Positions 8,555-18,000 of a stretch of 38,259 nucleotides of DNA are shown in pieces. The notes under the pieces are model-generated. The model was not told the origin of the DNA and searched no databases. It worked only from the letters and a program-made list of their open reading frames with translations. Origin of the DNA: Flavobacteriaceae bacterium (lineage in GTDB: Bacteria; Bacteroidota; Bacteroidia; Flavobacteriales; Flavobacteriaceae); contig JAIUMH010000011.1 in NCBI GenBank assembly GCA_022565635.1, forward strand, positions 1-38,259. The letters are read 5' to 3'. A program made the position numbers and the translations under genes. Numbering within the stretch: the first letter of the stretch is position 1; every line of letters begins with the position of its first letter.

Positions 8555-10483
8555 ATGACCAGAGACCAACTTAAAGAACTTGAAAATAGATTATGGCAAG
8601 CCGCAGACGATTTGCGAGCCAATAGTAAATTAACCGCTTCTGAATACAGTTTTCCTGTGTTGGGGCTTATTTTTTTACGCCACGCCTATAGCCGTTACAA
8701 CAGAGCTAAAGTTGAAATAGAAAAAGAATTACCCGTTCACCCTCAACGCGGAAAAAGACCTGTCAACAAAGCTGATTTTGATTCGGTAAATGCTTTATTT
8801 TTACCTGAAAACGCACAATGGGCTACCATCAACACCTTGCCCGAAAGCACCCCTATTGGCGAGTATTTAGACGAAGCCATGAGAGGCATTGAAAATGAGT
8901 ACGAAGTTTTACAAGGGGTTTTACCTAAGGATTACACTTTGTTTGAAAACGATTTGTTGTTTCGTTTGATACGCATTTTTAACGACCCCATGTTAGACCA
9001 AGTTGAAGGCGATGTTTTTGGTAGAATTTATGAGTACTTCTTGAACAAATTTGCCATGTCTGGTGCTCAAGAAGGGGGTGAGTTTTTTACACCGCCAAGT
9101 TTGGTAAATACCATTGTAAAAATTATTGAGCCCAACCACGGAAAAGTATTCGACCCCGCTTGTGGAAGTGCAGGTATGTTTGTGCAAACGGCTCATTTTA
9201 TTGAAGAAGAAACCCAAGAAGATGCCTCCCGAAAAGTCACTTTTTACGGACAAGAAAAAGCCGATACCAACACTAAATTGGCTAAAATGAACATGGCGGT
9301 TCATGGTCTTGAAGCCAATGTCATGCAAGGAAATTCCTTTTATGAAGATCATCATGAATTGGTAGGTGAATGTGATTTTGTGATGGCCAATCCACCCTTT
9401 AATGTAGATGGTGTAGATAAAAACAAAGACAGTGTAAAAAACGATGCGCGTTTACCCTTTGGCTTACCCAAAAGCGACAATGCCAATTATCTTTGGATAC
9501 AGTATTTTTATGCGTATTTAAATAAAACAGGACGAGCTGGATTTGTCATGGCGTCTTCTGCTTCAGATGCAGGACATTCTGAAATGCTTATACGGAAAAA
9601 ATTAGTAGAAACGGGAGCGGTTGATGTCATGGTTTCTATTGGCACAAAATTCTTTTACACTCGTTCTTTACCCTGTTCGTTGTGGTTTTTTGACCGAGAA
9701 AAAGAACAAGACGAAAAACGAGCTGACCAAACCCTGATGCTGGATTTACGGGATGTGTACCGAAAAGTCTCCACCAATTTGCACGACTTTACCGAAGAAC
9801 ATTTACAAAACATTCATGCTATTGTGGCTTTATACCGTGGTAATCCTTTGGTATATAACAATGCCATAGCTTCTTACCAAAGCAAAGCAAAATCTTATCT
9901 AAATGAAGCACAATTAGTAATTAATGATGTGCTTACCTACCTAAGCAAATCTGAAGAAGAAGCTAGCAACCACTACTTACAAGTAGCCGAAGCGAAAACA
10001 CTCTACCAAAAAACCTTAAAAGCTGACAATGCCAAGGAAGATAAACGTAAAATTAATTTACAAATCAAGCAACATATTGAAAGCATAAAAACAAGATTAG
10101 CTGAAGAAAAAGACAAAGCTAAAAAACGAGATTTACGGGAAGCTATAGGTCGTTTGGAAGATTTACAACACAGCTTTACCGAAGCTATGGACCAACACTT
10201 GTATTTTGTAAAAGAATACCATTGGTTGCACAGCCGTTTTCCTGAGGGCAAGTACAAAGATGTCCCTGGACTTTGTAAAATTGCACACAGAGATGAGATT
10301 GCTGAAAACGATTACAGCCTTACCGCAGGACGTTACGTAGGCGTTGCCCCAATAGAAGAAGATGAAAACTTTGACTTTGATGAACGTATGCTAGAAATTA
10401 AAAACGAGCTACAGACGCTTAACACCGAAGCCAACGAACTCGCCCAACAAATACAACAGGATTTAACGGATTTAGGGATATGA
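8555..10483 (+). CDS. hsdM: Type I restriction-modification DNA methyltransferase subunit
   Basis: 642 residues. It transfers methyl from S-adenosylmethionine to adenine N6 within the sequence chosen by HsdS, and is also part of the HsdR2M2S1 restriction complex. The N-terminal HsdM domain (about 5-140) is followed by the Rossmann methyltransferase domain, with the SAM-binding motif DPACGSAGM at 200-208 and the catalytic motif NPPF at 279-282. Between about 430 and 560 lies a long charged coiled-coil insertion (KTRLAEEKDKAKKRDLREA), which makes it longer than the E. coli protein (about 530). It overlaps hsdS by four bases (ATGA), indicating translational coupling. Confidence 0.95.
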   Translation: MTRDQLKELENRLWQAADDLRANSKLTASEYSFPVLGLIFLRHAYSRYNRAKVEIEKELPVHPQRGKRPVNKADFDSVNALFLPENAQWATINTLPESTPIGEYLDEAMRGIENEYEVLQGVLPKDYTLFENDLLFRLIRIFNDPMLDQVEGDVFGRIYEYFLNKFAMSGAQEGGEFFTPPSLVNTIVKIIEPNHGKVFDPACGSAGMFVQTAHFIEEETQEDASRKVTFYGQEKADTNTKLAKMNMAVHGLEANVMQGNSFYEDHHELVGECDFVMANPPFNVDGVDKNKDSVKNDARLPFGLPKSDNANYLWIQYFYAYLNKTGRAGFVMASSASDAGHSEMLIRKKLVETGAVDVMVSIGTKFFYTRSLPCSLWFFDREKEQDEKRADQTLMLDLRDVYRKVSTNLHDFTEEHLQNIHAIVALYRGNPLVYNNAIASYQSKAKSYLNEAQLVINDVLTYLSKSEEEASNHYLQVAEAKTLYQKTLKADNAKEDKRKINLQIKQHIESIKTRLAEEKDKAKKRDLREAIGRLEDLQHSFTEAMDQHLYFVKEYHWLHSRFPEGKYKDVPGLCKIAHRDEIAENDYSLTAGRYVGVAPIEEDENFDFDERMLEIKNELQTLNTEANELAQQIQQDLTDLGI

Positions 10484-11661
10484 GTTGGAAAATAACAAAA
10501 ATGCAGGATGTTACAACTAGAATTGGAGATGGGCTTCATGGTACTCCGAAATATGATGTGAACGGAGAGTATTATTTTATAAATGGTAATAATTTACAAA
10601 ATGGTAAAATTGAAATTAAATCATCAACGAAAAAAATCACTTACGAAGAATATTTTAAAATAAAAAAGGATTTAAACGATAGAACAATCCTTGTATCTAT
10701 AAATGGAACCTTAGGAAATATAGGTATTTACAATAATGAAAAAATAGCTTTAGGGAAAAGCGCATGTTATTTAAATATTAAAGAAAATATCAGCAAATTA
10801 TTTATAAGATATGTTCTTGAAAATGAACCCTTTCAAGGTTATGCTTTTAGATTTGCAACAGGATCAACAATAAAGAATTTAGGACTTAAAGCTATTAGAG
10901 AATTTAGTTTCAATCTCCCCCCACTCCCCACCCAACAAAAAATAGCCTCCATTCTTGGGGCGTATGATGATTTGATTGAAAACAATTTAAAACGCATCAA
11001 GTTATTAGAAGAAGCCGCTCAAAATTTATATAAGGAATGGTTTGTCAATTTTAAGTTTCCAGACCATGAAAACCATCCAATGGATGAAGAAACGGGATTG
11101 CCTGAGGGGTGGGAAAAGAAAGAGTTAAAGGAATTATGTCACTTGACTATGGGACAAAGCCCAAAATCAGAATTTTATAATGATGAAAAAAATGGGTTGC
11201 CTTTTCATCAAGGTGTTTCAGATTTTGGATTAAGATTTGTAAAAAACTCCACTTATTGCACAAATGAAACAAGACTAGCTTATGAAGATGATATTCTTTT
11301 TAGTGTTAGAGCCCCCGTTGGTCGTTTAAATATTAGTCCTGAAAAGATCATTATTGGTAGAGGGTTATCATCGATTAGGAATAAAAAAGATTTTCAGTCA
11401 TTCCAATTCTATCAGCTTAAAAATCATTTTTACCAAGAAGATATGATAGGTGGTGGAGCTATTTTTAATTCAGTGACAAAAAAAGTTCTAGAAAGTCAGA
11501 AATTAATTTCCCCTGATGATGAAACTTTAAATTTATTCGAAAGTAAAGTCGAAAAGATTGATAAGCAAATTAAAAATTTAGACATTCAAAATCAACAACT
11601 CCAGGAAGCCCGAGATTTATTGTTGCCTAGATTGATGAATCAAGAGATTAACGTAACATGA
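10480..11661 (+). CDS. hsdS: Type I restriction-modification specificity subunit
   Basis: 393 residues. HsdS determines which bipartite DNA sequence the type I complex recognises. Two target-recognition domains are visible (about 1-150 and 210-345). They are separated by the conserved helical spacer starting PPLPTQQKIASILGAYDDLI; a second spacer near the C-terminus contains IDKQIKNLDIQNQQLQEARD. The two recognition halves differ from each other, as expected for a bipartite target. Its start overlaps the hsdM stop; shedu follows after 7 bases. The recognition domains look more AT-rich than hsdM, as is usual for exchangeable specificity segments. Confidence 0.94.
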   Translation: MSWKITKMQDVTTRIGDGLHGTPKYDVNGEYYFINGNNLQNGKIEIKSSTKKITYEEYFKIKKDLNDRTILVSINGTLGNIGIYNNEKIALGKSACYLNIKENISKLFIRYVLENEPFQGYAFRFATGSTIKNLGLKAIREFSFNLPPLPTQQKIASILGAYDDLIENNLKRIKLLEEAAQNLYKEWFVNFKFPDHENHPMDEETGLPEGWEKKELKELCHLTMGQSPKSEFYNDEKNGLPFHQGVSDFGLRFVKNSTYCTNETRLAYEDDILFSVRAPVGRLNISPEKIIIGRGLSSIRNKKDFQSFQFYQLKNHFYQEDMIGGGAIFNSVTKKVLESQKLISPDDETLNLFESKVEKIDKQIKNLDIQNQQLQEARDLLLPRLMNQEINVT

Positions 11662-11668
11662 AAATAAA

Positions 11669-12805
11669 ATGAAAAAGTTCACAACCAGAAGTACATCACT
11701 TTACTCTCAAAATGTAAACGAACCTATAATTATTGAAGAAAAGGAAACGACTAGAAAAATTTTCTTAGCTGAAATTAATGATAAAAAATTACAATCTGGT
11801 GAAACTGTAAGTGGAACTATAATTCATCAAAGGAAAAGCAAAAATGATAAATGGGAGGACATAAAATCAATTAACCTAAATACACTTAAAGCAGGTGAAG
11901 GAGTAAAACTAAAATTAAGAAGTACCCAAATAAAAAAATTATATGATGGTTTGACAGAATTGTACGCTTTAAGTAAAAAAGGGGTTAAGAGTGGTGAAAA
12001 TGAATATATAGTTGGAACTTCAGATGAAACTATTAATGTTCCAAAAAAGAGAAAAGAATATATTGAAAAATTACTACAGGAAGATTATGGTCAAGAAATT
12101 TGGGATGAACTGGTTGATAATAATCCTGATTTAGCTACTAAATTATCAAACTCAAGAATTCAAAATAATAGATTACTTGCACTAAAAGAATTTGAAAATT
12201 CAATTTTGGATGCATCAAAAAATGAGCAATATTGGCAAGATTTCTTTACAAATAATGAGTGGATATTTGGCTATGGTTTAAATTATCAGTTCTTATCTAT
12301 AAAATCAGATCAACCTAATTATGGCGGTCAAAATTATGCTGGTAAAGGAAAACAAAAGGGTGATTATCTTACAAATACTAATTCTGATGATGTTAAGTTT
12401 ACAGTTTTAGTTGAAATTAAAAAACCATCAACTGATTTAATAGCTAAATCAAAAAATGGAGAAGGTAGAAAGTATAGAAATGGTGCGTGGTTATTGGGGA
12501 GCGAAGTTTTAGGAGGTGTTGCACAAGTGCAAGCAAATTGTAAATCTTGGCAGAGAAATTCGGAAATATTAGAAAATAGAGAATTAATGTATGAGCATAT
12601 ATATACTGTTCAACCAAAAGGGATTCTATTGATAGGTAACACAGAACAGTTCAAAAACGATATGACCAAATTAACTACTTTCGAACTATTTAGAAAAGGG
12701 CTAAACTCGGTAGAAATTTTAACTTATGATGAGCTTTTAGAAAGAGCAAAATTTATTCTAGGACAGAAAGAAAAACCATTAGAAGAAGAAAAAAACGACC
12801 TATGA
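11669..12805 (+). CDS. sduA: Shedu-type (DUF4263) anti-phage nuclease
   Basis: 378 residues. The C-terminal half (about 190-360) fits DUF4263, the PD-(D/E)xK-like nuclease domain of the single-gene Shedu defence system. Visible motifs are NEQYWQDFFTNNEWIFGYGL, Asp232 in GDYLTNT, Glu249-x-Lys251 in LVEIKKP, and Gln286 in GGVAQVQ. The N-terminal half (about 1-180) is an unassigned, probably sensory or regulatory domain; N-terminal domains vary in this family. It sits 7 bases after hsdS and its stop overlaps the ATG of the broken hsdR copy (ATGA at 12802-12805), so it was built into the restriction operon before the RloAB insertion. The gene looks more AT-rich than hsdM and hsdR, consistent with separate acquisition. 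Membership of the family is well supported; the trigger is unknown. Confidence 0.88.
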   Translation: MKKFTTRSTSLYSQNVNEPIIIEEKETTRKIFLAEINDKKLQSGETVSGTIIHQRKSKNDKWEDIKSINLNTLKAGEGVKLKLRSTQIKKLYDGLTELYALSKKGVKSGENEYIVGTSDETINVPKKRKEYIEKLLQEDYGQEIWDELVDNNPDLATKLSNSRIQNNRLLALKEFENSILDASKNEQYWQDFFTNNEWIFGYGLNYQFLSIKSDQPNYGGQNYAGKGKQKGDYLTNTNSDDVKFTVLVEIKKPSTDLIAKSKNGEGRKYRNGAWLLGSEVLGGVAQVQANCKSWQRNSEILENRELMYEHIYTVQPKGILLIGNTEQFKNDMTKLTTFELFRKGLNSVEILTYDELLERAKFILGQKEKPLEEEKNDL

Positions 12806-12871
12806 GCAAAGCCTATTCAGAAGATTTATTAATAGAAGCCACCGCCATGCAATTGTTGGAAGGTTTAGGCT
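12798..12871 (+). repeat. Left copy of 74-base direct repeat (hsdR 5' end)
   Basis: These 74 bases match 15020-15093 at 71 positions in the same orientation. The pair flanks the RloA-RloB cassette. Confidence 0.92.
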
Positions 12872-12888
12872 TTGTTTTTAGTTCTTAA
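12802..12888 (+). pseudogene. Truncated duplicate of the hsdR start (28 codons)
   Basis: The reading MSKAYSEDLLIEATAMQLLE, then GLGFVFSS and a stop, is a second copy of the beginning of hsdR (15024). It is translationally coupled to shedu through ATGA. The copies agree from 12798 to 12871 except at three bases (codons 15, 21 and 22), then diverge abruptly inside codon 24. This is the relic of the original shedu-hsdR junction, or of a donor allele. A product of 28 residues could still be made but is unlikely to do anything. Confidence 0.88.
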
Positions 12889-12940
12889 GTGTTCGAACTA
12901 TTTTTTTAGCTAAAATTTACTTTAATTCAATTTTAAGCTC

Positions 12941-12948
12941 TATTTTTG
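12941..12948 (+). promoter_or_regulatory. Candidate -7 promoter box of rloA
   Basis: TATTTTTG fits TAnnTTTG and leaves a leader of roughly 20 bases to the ATG at 12977. It suggests the ATPase/RloB pair carries its own promoter and is not just read through from hsdM. No clear -33 element. Confidence 0.45.
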
Positions 12949-12976
12949 TAAAAATATTACAAATACCAACAATAAA

Positions 12977-14230
12977 ATGGTTTTAGAAATCAAGCTAAGT
13001 AACTTTTTCTCGATAAATGATGAAGTGATTTTAGATTTACGTGCGGGAAACATCAACACTGCAAAATCAAAAACATTAGCTAAAAACACCTTTGATTACG
13101 AGGGTACAGAAGTATTAAAAAATGTGGCCATATATGGAGCTAATGCATCAGGTAAATCCAACATTATTAAAAGCATTCGTTTTTGTAATGCCATGGTTTA
13201 TGAATCTCATAAGCATAATGAAAATACAGTTTTTAATTTTAAACCTTTCAAATTCAATAAATACTCAAATAAGCCTTCAAAATACGCCATACGTTTTGTG
13301 ATTAACGGCATTGAATACAAGTATGCCTTTTCGTTAAATAGAACGCAAATACTCACAGAGAGTTTATACTACTATCCCAAAGGCAGAAAAGCAAAAGTTT
13401 TTGAGCGGGATGAAAACGCAGGAAAAACCAAAAGAGAAAAATACTCATTTGGTACTTCTGTTATAAAACGCCCCTTTGATGTTGCAGAAAATACGTCCAA
13501 TAAGACCTTATACATTTCTCGTGCAAGCCAAATGGATAGGGAAATACCCAAAGCCATGTTCAATTTCTTTCACAGAGATTTTATTCTTCATCATTCAAAT
13601 TACAGCAAGAGCAATCTTAATTTCTTAGTTAATTCATACAAAAATCAATTACTTACAGCCTTACAATACGCAGATAGTGACATTATAGATTTTAAAATTA
13701 ACTTTAGTAAAGAAAAAGGGAAAAGCTTAAAAGCCAATTTAGATACAGAAGAAGCTTTTTTTGTAGAAGAAGAGATGGAGAAGGTAGAATTAAAAACCTT
13801 CCATAGATTCTCCCCAAAAGTAGCCTTCGATTTTAATGAAGAATCATTGGGTACACAAAAATTATTTTTTATGATGTTGACCATTATAGATATAGTAAGA
13901 AATAATAAAACCCTTTTAATTGACGAAATAGAAGACAGCCTTCACCCAAAAATTGTGGAATACATTTTAGAATTATTCAACGCCAGCGCAAAAGCTCAAC
14001 TGATATTCTCGACGCATAATACTAACCTTTTGGATCTTAATAAATTTAGAAAAGACCAAATTTGGTTTGTAAACAAGAAAAAAGACGGAGGTTCAGATTT
14101 ATATTCACTTTATGATTATAGCGATTTTAGAGATACTATGGACTTAGAAAAAGCATACCTTCAAGGCAGGTTTGACTCTATCCCAATTATAAATGATGCT
14201 GTTGAAAATTTGCATTCTATTATAGATTAA
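12977..14230 (+). CDS. rloA: RloA-like AAA/ABC-type ATPase of a defence pair
   Basis: 417 residues of the AAA_15/OLD-like ATPase type. The N-terminus MVLEIKLSNFFSINDEVILD is the usual start. Walker A is GANASGKS (54-61), an ABC signature-like ESLGTQKL follows near 290, Walker B is TLLIDEIED with Asp316-Glu317, and the switch His347 is in FSTHNTN. The C-terminal AYLQGRFDSIPII is typical of RloA proteins. In Campylobacter jejuni rlo genes lie within type I hsd loci, as here. Related ATPase/Toprim pairs (PARIS, Gabija, OLD) abort phage infection, so an ATP-fuelled sensor that releases or activates RloB is inferred. rloB follows after 4 bases. It lies between two copies of the hsdR start. Confidence 0.85.
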   Translation: MVLEIKLSNFFSINDEVILDLRAGNINTAKSKTLAKNTFDYEGTEVLKNVAIYGANASGKSNIIKSIRFCNAMVYESHKHNENTVFNFKPFKFNKYSNKPSKYAIRFVINGIEYKYAFSLNRTQILTESLYYYPKGRKAKVFERDENAGKTKREKYSFGTSVIKRPFDVAENTSNKTLYISRASQMDREIPKAMFNFFHRDFILHHSNYSKSNLNFLVNSYKNQLLTALQYADSDIIDFKINFSKEKGKSLKANLDTEEAFFVEEEMEKVELKTFHRFSPKVAFDFNEESLGTQKLFFMMLTIIDIVRNNKTLLIDEIEDSLHPKIVEYILELFNASAKAQLIFSTHNTNLLDLNKFRKDQIWFVNKKKDGGSDLYSLYDYSDFRDTMDLEKAYLQGRFDSIPIINDAVENLHSIID

Positions 14231-14234
14231 AAGT

Positions 14235-14780
14235 ATGTCTAGAAAGAGAAGGGAGCCAAAAGGTAAAAAGATAAATCCAACATTGTTTGTATTCTGTGAA
14301 GGTGATACAGAAGAAGCCTATGTAAATTTCTTGAAATCTCTCTATAGATTGCCTTCTATTCAAATTCGTTCAAAAATAGGAGGAAACAATATCACATCTG
14401 AATTCATCTCAAATTATAAAAAGGGAAAACCGACACATGAAAAAGACTTAGATTTTTTAATGTATGATGTTGATGTTCCTGAAATTGTAGAAAGACTTCA
14501 AAAAATAGAAAAATCAACACTACTTTTATCTAATCCTTGCATCGAGCTTTGGTTTTTGCTTCATTATAAAAACCAAACAGCTCACATAAATAGTGCTAAA
14601 TGTTGTCGCGAAATGGCAAACCGAAATAGAGTTTATAAAAAAGGTATAATTGATAATAAACTAAAAGAAAAACTTATTTCCAAAAAGGAAGTTGCAGTAA
14701 AAAGAGCTAAAGAATTAGCAGAAAATAATAATCCAAGTTCAACCGTTTACAAATTTATTGAAACACTTGAGCAGTTATAA
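14235..14780 (+). CDS. rloB: RloB-like Toprim-type effector
   Basis: 181 residues. RloB-domain hallmarks are TLFVFCEGDTEEAYVNFL near the start and SNPCIELWFLLHY at 99-111. Glu22 in CEGDTE and Asp78-x-Asp80 in MYDVDV are arranged like the acidic metal-binding residues of Toprim nucleases, so a metal-dependent nuclease is likely; this is inferred from the motif pattern. A basic start (SRKRREPKGKK) and a Lys-rich C-terminus may bind nucleic acid. It forms a two-gene unit with the ATPase 4 bases upstream, like AriA-AriB in PARIS, though the sequence family differs. The stop is followed by 243 non-coding bases before hsdR. Confidence 0.82.
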   Translation: MSRKRREPKGKKINPTLFVFCEGDTEEAYVNFLKSLYRLPSIQIRSKIGGNNITSEFISNYKKGKPTHEKDLDFLMYDVDVPEIVERLQKIEKSTLLLSNPCIELWFLLHYKNQTAHINSAKCCREMANRNRVYKKGIIDNKLKEKLISKKEVAVKRAKELAENNNPSSTVYKFIETLEQL

Positions 14781-15019
14781 GTTTTAATTATACGGAATTT
14801 ATTATTTTCATTACATTTGATAAGATTAAACAAATTTGGTGTCGTTACTGCGAAAGTAAATCAAATATCAAATTACTGCTTTTAATAAAACTTATGGTTA
14901 TTTTTACAAGCAGGTGAATTCTTTGTTAATAACAAACTAAAGCATTCATAAGCGAAATTTATATTATTAGATTTATAAAGACAAGACGATGCTACGATTT
15001 AAAAAAATAATTCCAACTT
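14781..15019 (+). other. Non-coding spacer between rloB and hsdR
   Basis: No gene or clear hairpin was recognised. TACATTTG at 14812-14819 fits a -7 box about 205 bases before hsdR and could drive hsdR now that it is detached from shedu. The spacer does not resemble the short spacer at 12889-12976. Confidence 0.4.
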
Positions 15020-15093
15020 ACCTATGAGCAAAGCCTATTCAGAAGATTTATTAATAGAAGCCACCACCATGCAATTGTTGGAAGATTTGGGCT
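15020..15093 (+). repeat. Right copy of 74-base direct repeat (hsdR 5' end)
   Basis: Matches 12798-12871 at 71 of 74 positions. It covers the last four bases before the hsdR ATG and its first 23 codons. Confidence 0.92.
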
Positions 15094-18000
15094 GGCAAGG
15101 AGCCAACGTCCATCATAACGAACAATTTGGTGAGCAGGGTTGTATTGGCAGGGATAACCAACAGCAGGTTATACTCAAACATCGTTTTTTAACCGCCATA
15201 AGGCATCTCAACCCCAATTTACCAGAAACAGCTTATCTCAATGCCTATGATAGCATAGCGCAAAGTGATATTACCAAAACACTGGTGCAACTCAATTTTG
15301 AAAAACACCACCAACTCACCGAAGGTATTCCCGTCAATTATAAAGATGAAAAGGGAAAATTAGTTAGAAATAAAAAAATACAGGTCTTTGATCACCAAAA
15401 CCCAGAGGAGAATAACTTTTTAGCCGTTCAACAACTTTGGGTCAAAGGAAGAGCGGGCATGTCCAGAAGACCAGATGTCGTTGGTTTTGTCAATGGTATT
15501 CCATTGGTGTTTATAGAACTCAAAGCCCACCATATCCCTATCAAGTCGGCATACAGCGATAATTTAAGCGATTACAAAGATGCCATTCCACATTTATTGC
15601 ATACCAATGCTTTGGTGATTTTAAGCAATGGTTTACAATCTAAAGTAGGTTCTGTAACTTCCAAATTCGAGCATTTTAATGAATGGAAACGCATCAACGA
15701 AGAAGATGAAGGAGCCGTCCAATTGGAGACCATGATTAAAGGGGTTTGCAATAAAACCAATCTTCTGGACCTACTTTTCAATTTTACCCTATTTGATGAT
15801 TCCTTAGGAAAACCCATAAAGTTAGTCGCCAGAAACCATCAATTTTTAGGGGTAAATAAGGCGATAGCACATTTTAAAACCAAAAAAGAAGCCTACCAAA
15901 ACCATAAAATATCAAAAGAAGAAGCACAACGCTTAGGAGTATTTTGGCATACCCAAGGAAGTGGAAAATCCTATTCCATGGTATTCCTAACCGAAAAGAT
16001 TTTCAGAAATTTAGGAAGCAACTATACATTTATATTGGTGACTGATAGAAATGAACTTGATAGTCAAATTTACGGAACCTATCGTGGTGTTGGAGCCGCA
16101 CATGATAAAAATGCTAAAGCCAAAAGTGGTGAACATTTAAGAGAGTTGCTACAAACCGATCATCGGTATATTTTCACCTTAATTCACAAGTTTAATTTTG
16201 AAGAAGAAATAAGTCAGCGAGACGATATTATTGTTATCTCAGACGAAGCCCACCGTACCCAAGGCGGTAGTTTGGCCATGAATATGCGCAAAGCTTTACC
16301 CAACGCTTCATTTATTGGTTTTACAGGCACACCCCTGTTCAAAGACGATGAATTGACCAAACGTATTTTTGGGGATTATGTGTCCAAATACGATTTCAAG
16401 CGCTCTATTGAAGATGGAGCAACAGTTCCTTTGTACTATGAAAATCGGGGTGAAAAATTAAAATTAGAAAATCCGCAAATCAATGAAGACATCAAATCTA
16501 AGATTGAAGAATTTGATTTGGATGATGATCAAACTGAAAAACTAAAACGCCTTTTTGCTCAAGAATATCCAATTTTAACGGCTAAAAAACGATTAAAATC
16601 TATAGCTAAAGACGTTATTTCCCACTTTAATGAAAGAGGTTACAAAGGGAAAGCTTTGTTTATTGCCATAGACAAAGTAACGGCAGTACGCATGTATAAT
16701 TACATGACAGAAGCCTTAAGTGAGTATATAGTAGCGCTAGAGCAAAAGGTGAAATCTATTTCAGATGAGCAAGAACAGCTCATTGCCCAACGTGAACTTA
16801 ATTGGGTAAAAGAAACTGAAATTTCTGTAGTGGTAAGTTCAGAGCAAAATGAAATCAAAAAATTTAGAGATTGGGATTTAGATATTCTTCCACATCGGGA
16901 GAAAATGAATACACGTGATTTAGAAAAAGATTTCAAAGACGAAGAAAATCCGTTTCGAATTGCCATTGTTTGCGCCATGTGGATTACAGGTTTTGATGTA
17001 CCAAGTCTTTCCACTTTGTATATAGACAAGCCTTTAAAATCGCATACCTTAATGCAAGCCATTGCCAGAGCCAACCGTGTAAAAGAAGGCAAAAACAACG
17101 GTTTAATTGTAGACTATATTGAAACGTATAGAGCTTTACTCGATGCATTAGCGGTTTATGGAGGAGGAAAATCAAACGGAAACGGAACTGATACAGACGG
17201 TAAAGATGAACCTCCAGTAAGGCCATTAGAAGAGCTAGAGGAAGACCTAAAAGAAACCATTGATGCCACTGCATCTTTTTTAAAAAATGAGTGTGATTAT
17301 TTACTCTCCAAATTAGTAGAAACTGAAGATGGTTTACAACGTCTAGGGCTAATTCAACTAGCTTACGATGCCGTTTGTAAAACCATTGACACCCGAAATA
17401 AATTTAATGTATTGGCCAGGGAAGTATTTAAAAAATACAAAGCATTAATGCCAAATACCTTGGTATATAAATACCAAGCACAAAGAGACGCTATTAACGC
17501 CATTTATAACCTCATCCAAGATAAAGTAGAAGATGCAGACATTACTTATGAAATAAGGCAAGTTCAAGAGCAGGTTAATGAGTCTATTGCCACGTATCAA
17601 ACCGCTTTAGAAAAAGCGGAGGATTACGGTAAAAAAATTGATTTGAGTAAGTTGGATTTTGATAAAATCAAAGAAGAGTTTGATAAGCTAAAGTCAAATA
17701 AAAATATAGTCGTTAAAGATTTACAGGAACGAGTTCGTAAAAAGCTAGAAAAAATGCTCAAAAATAATCCCTTACGTATAGATTACTACGAACGCTACCA
17801 AGAAATTATAGATGCTTACAATGATGGGAAAGAATATACTTCGGTAAAAGAAGTTTTTGATGAGTTGATCAAATTATTTGAAGACCTAACTCAAGAAGAC
17901 CAGCGTGCTACTCAAGAGGAGCTTTCTGAAGAAGAGTTGGCAGTTTTTGATTTATTAATGAAAGGAAAAAAGATAACAGATAAGGAGCGAATTAAGTTAA

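Noticed and set aside
9640-10540. Antisense open frames inside hsdM (and similar ones in hsdR, pyrG, hisB)
   Set aside because: They lie wholly within strong coding regions on the opposite strand, with no domains or start context.
12798-15093. Transposon-type target-site duplication
   Set aside because: The repeat is far longer than usual target duplications, carries three mismatches, and no transposase or terminal inverted repeats flank the cassette; recombination between alleles fits better.
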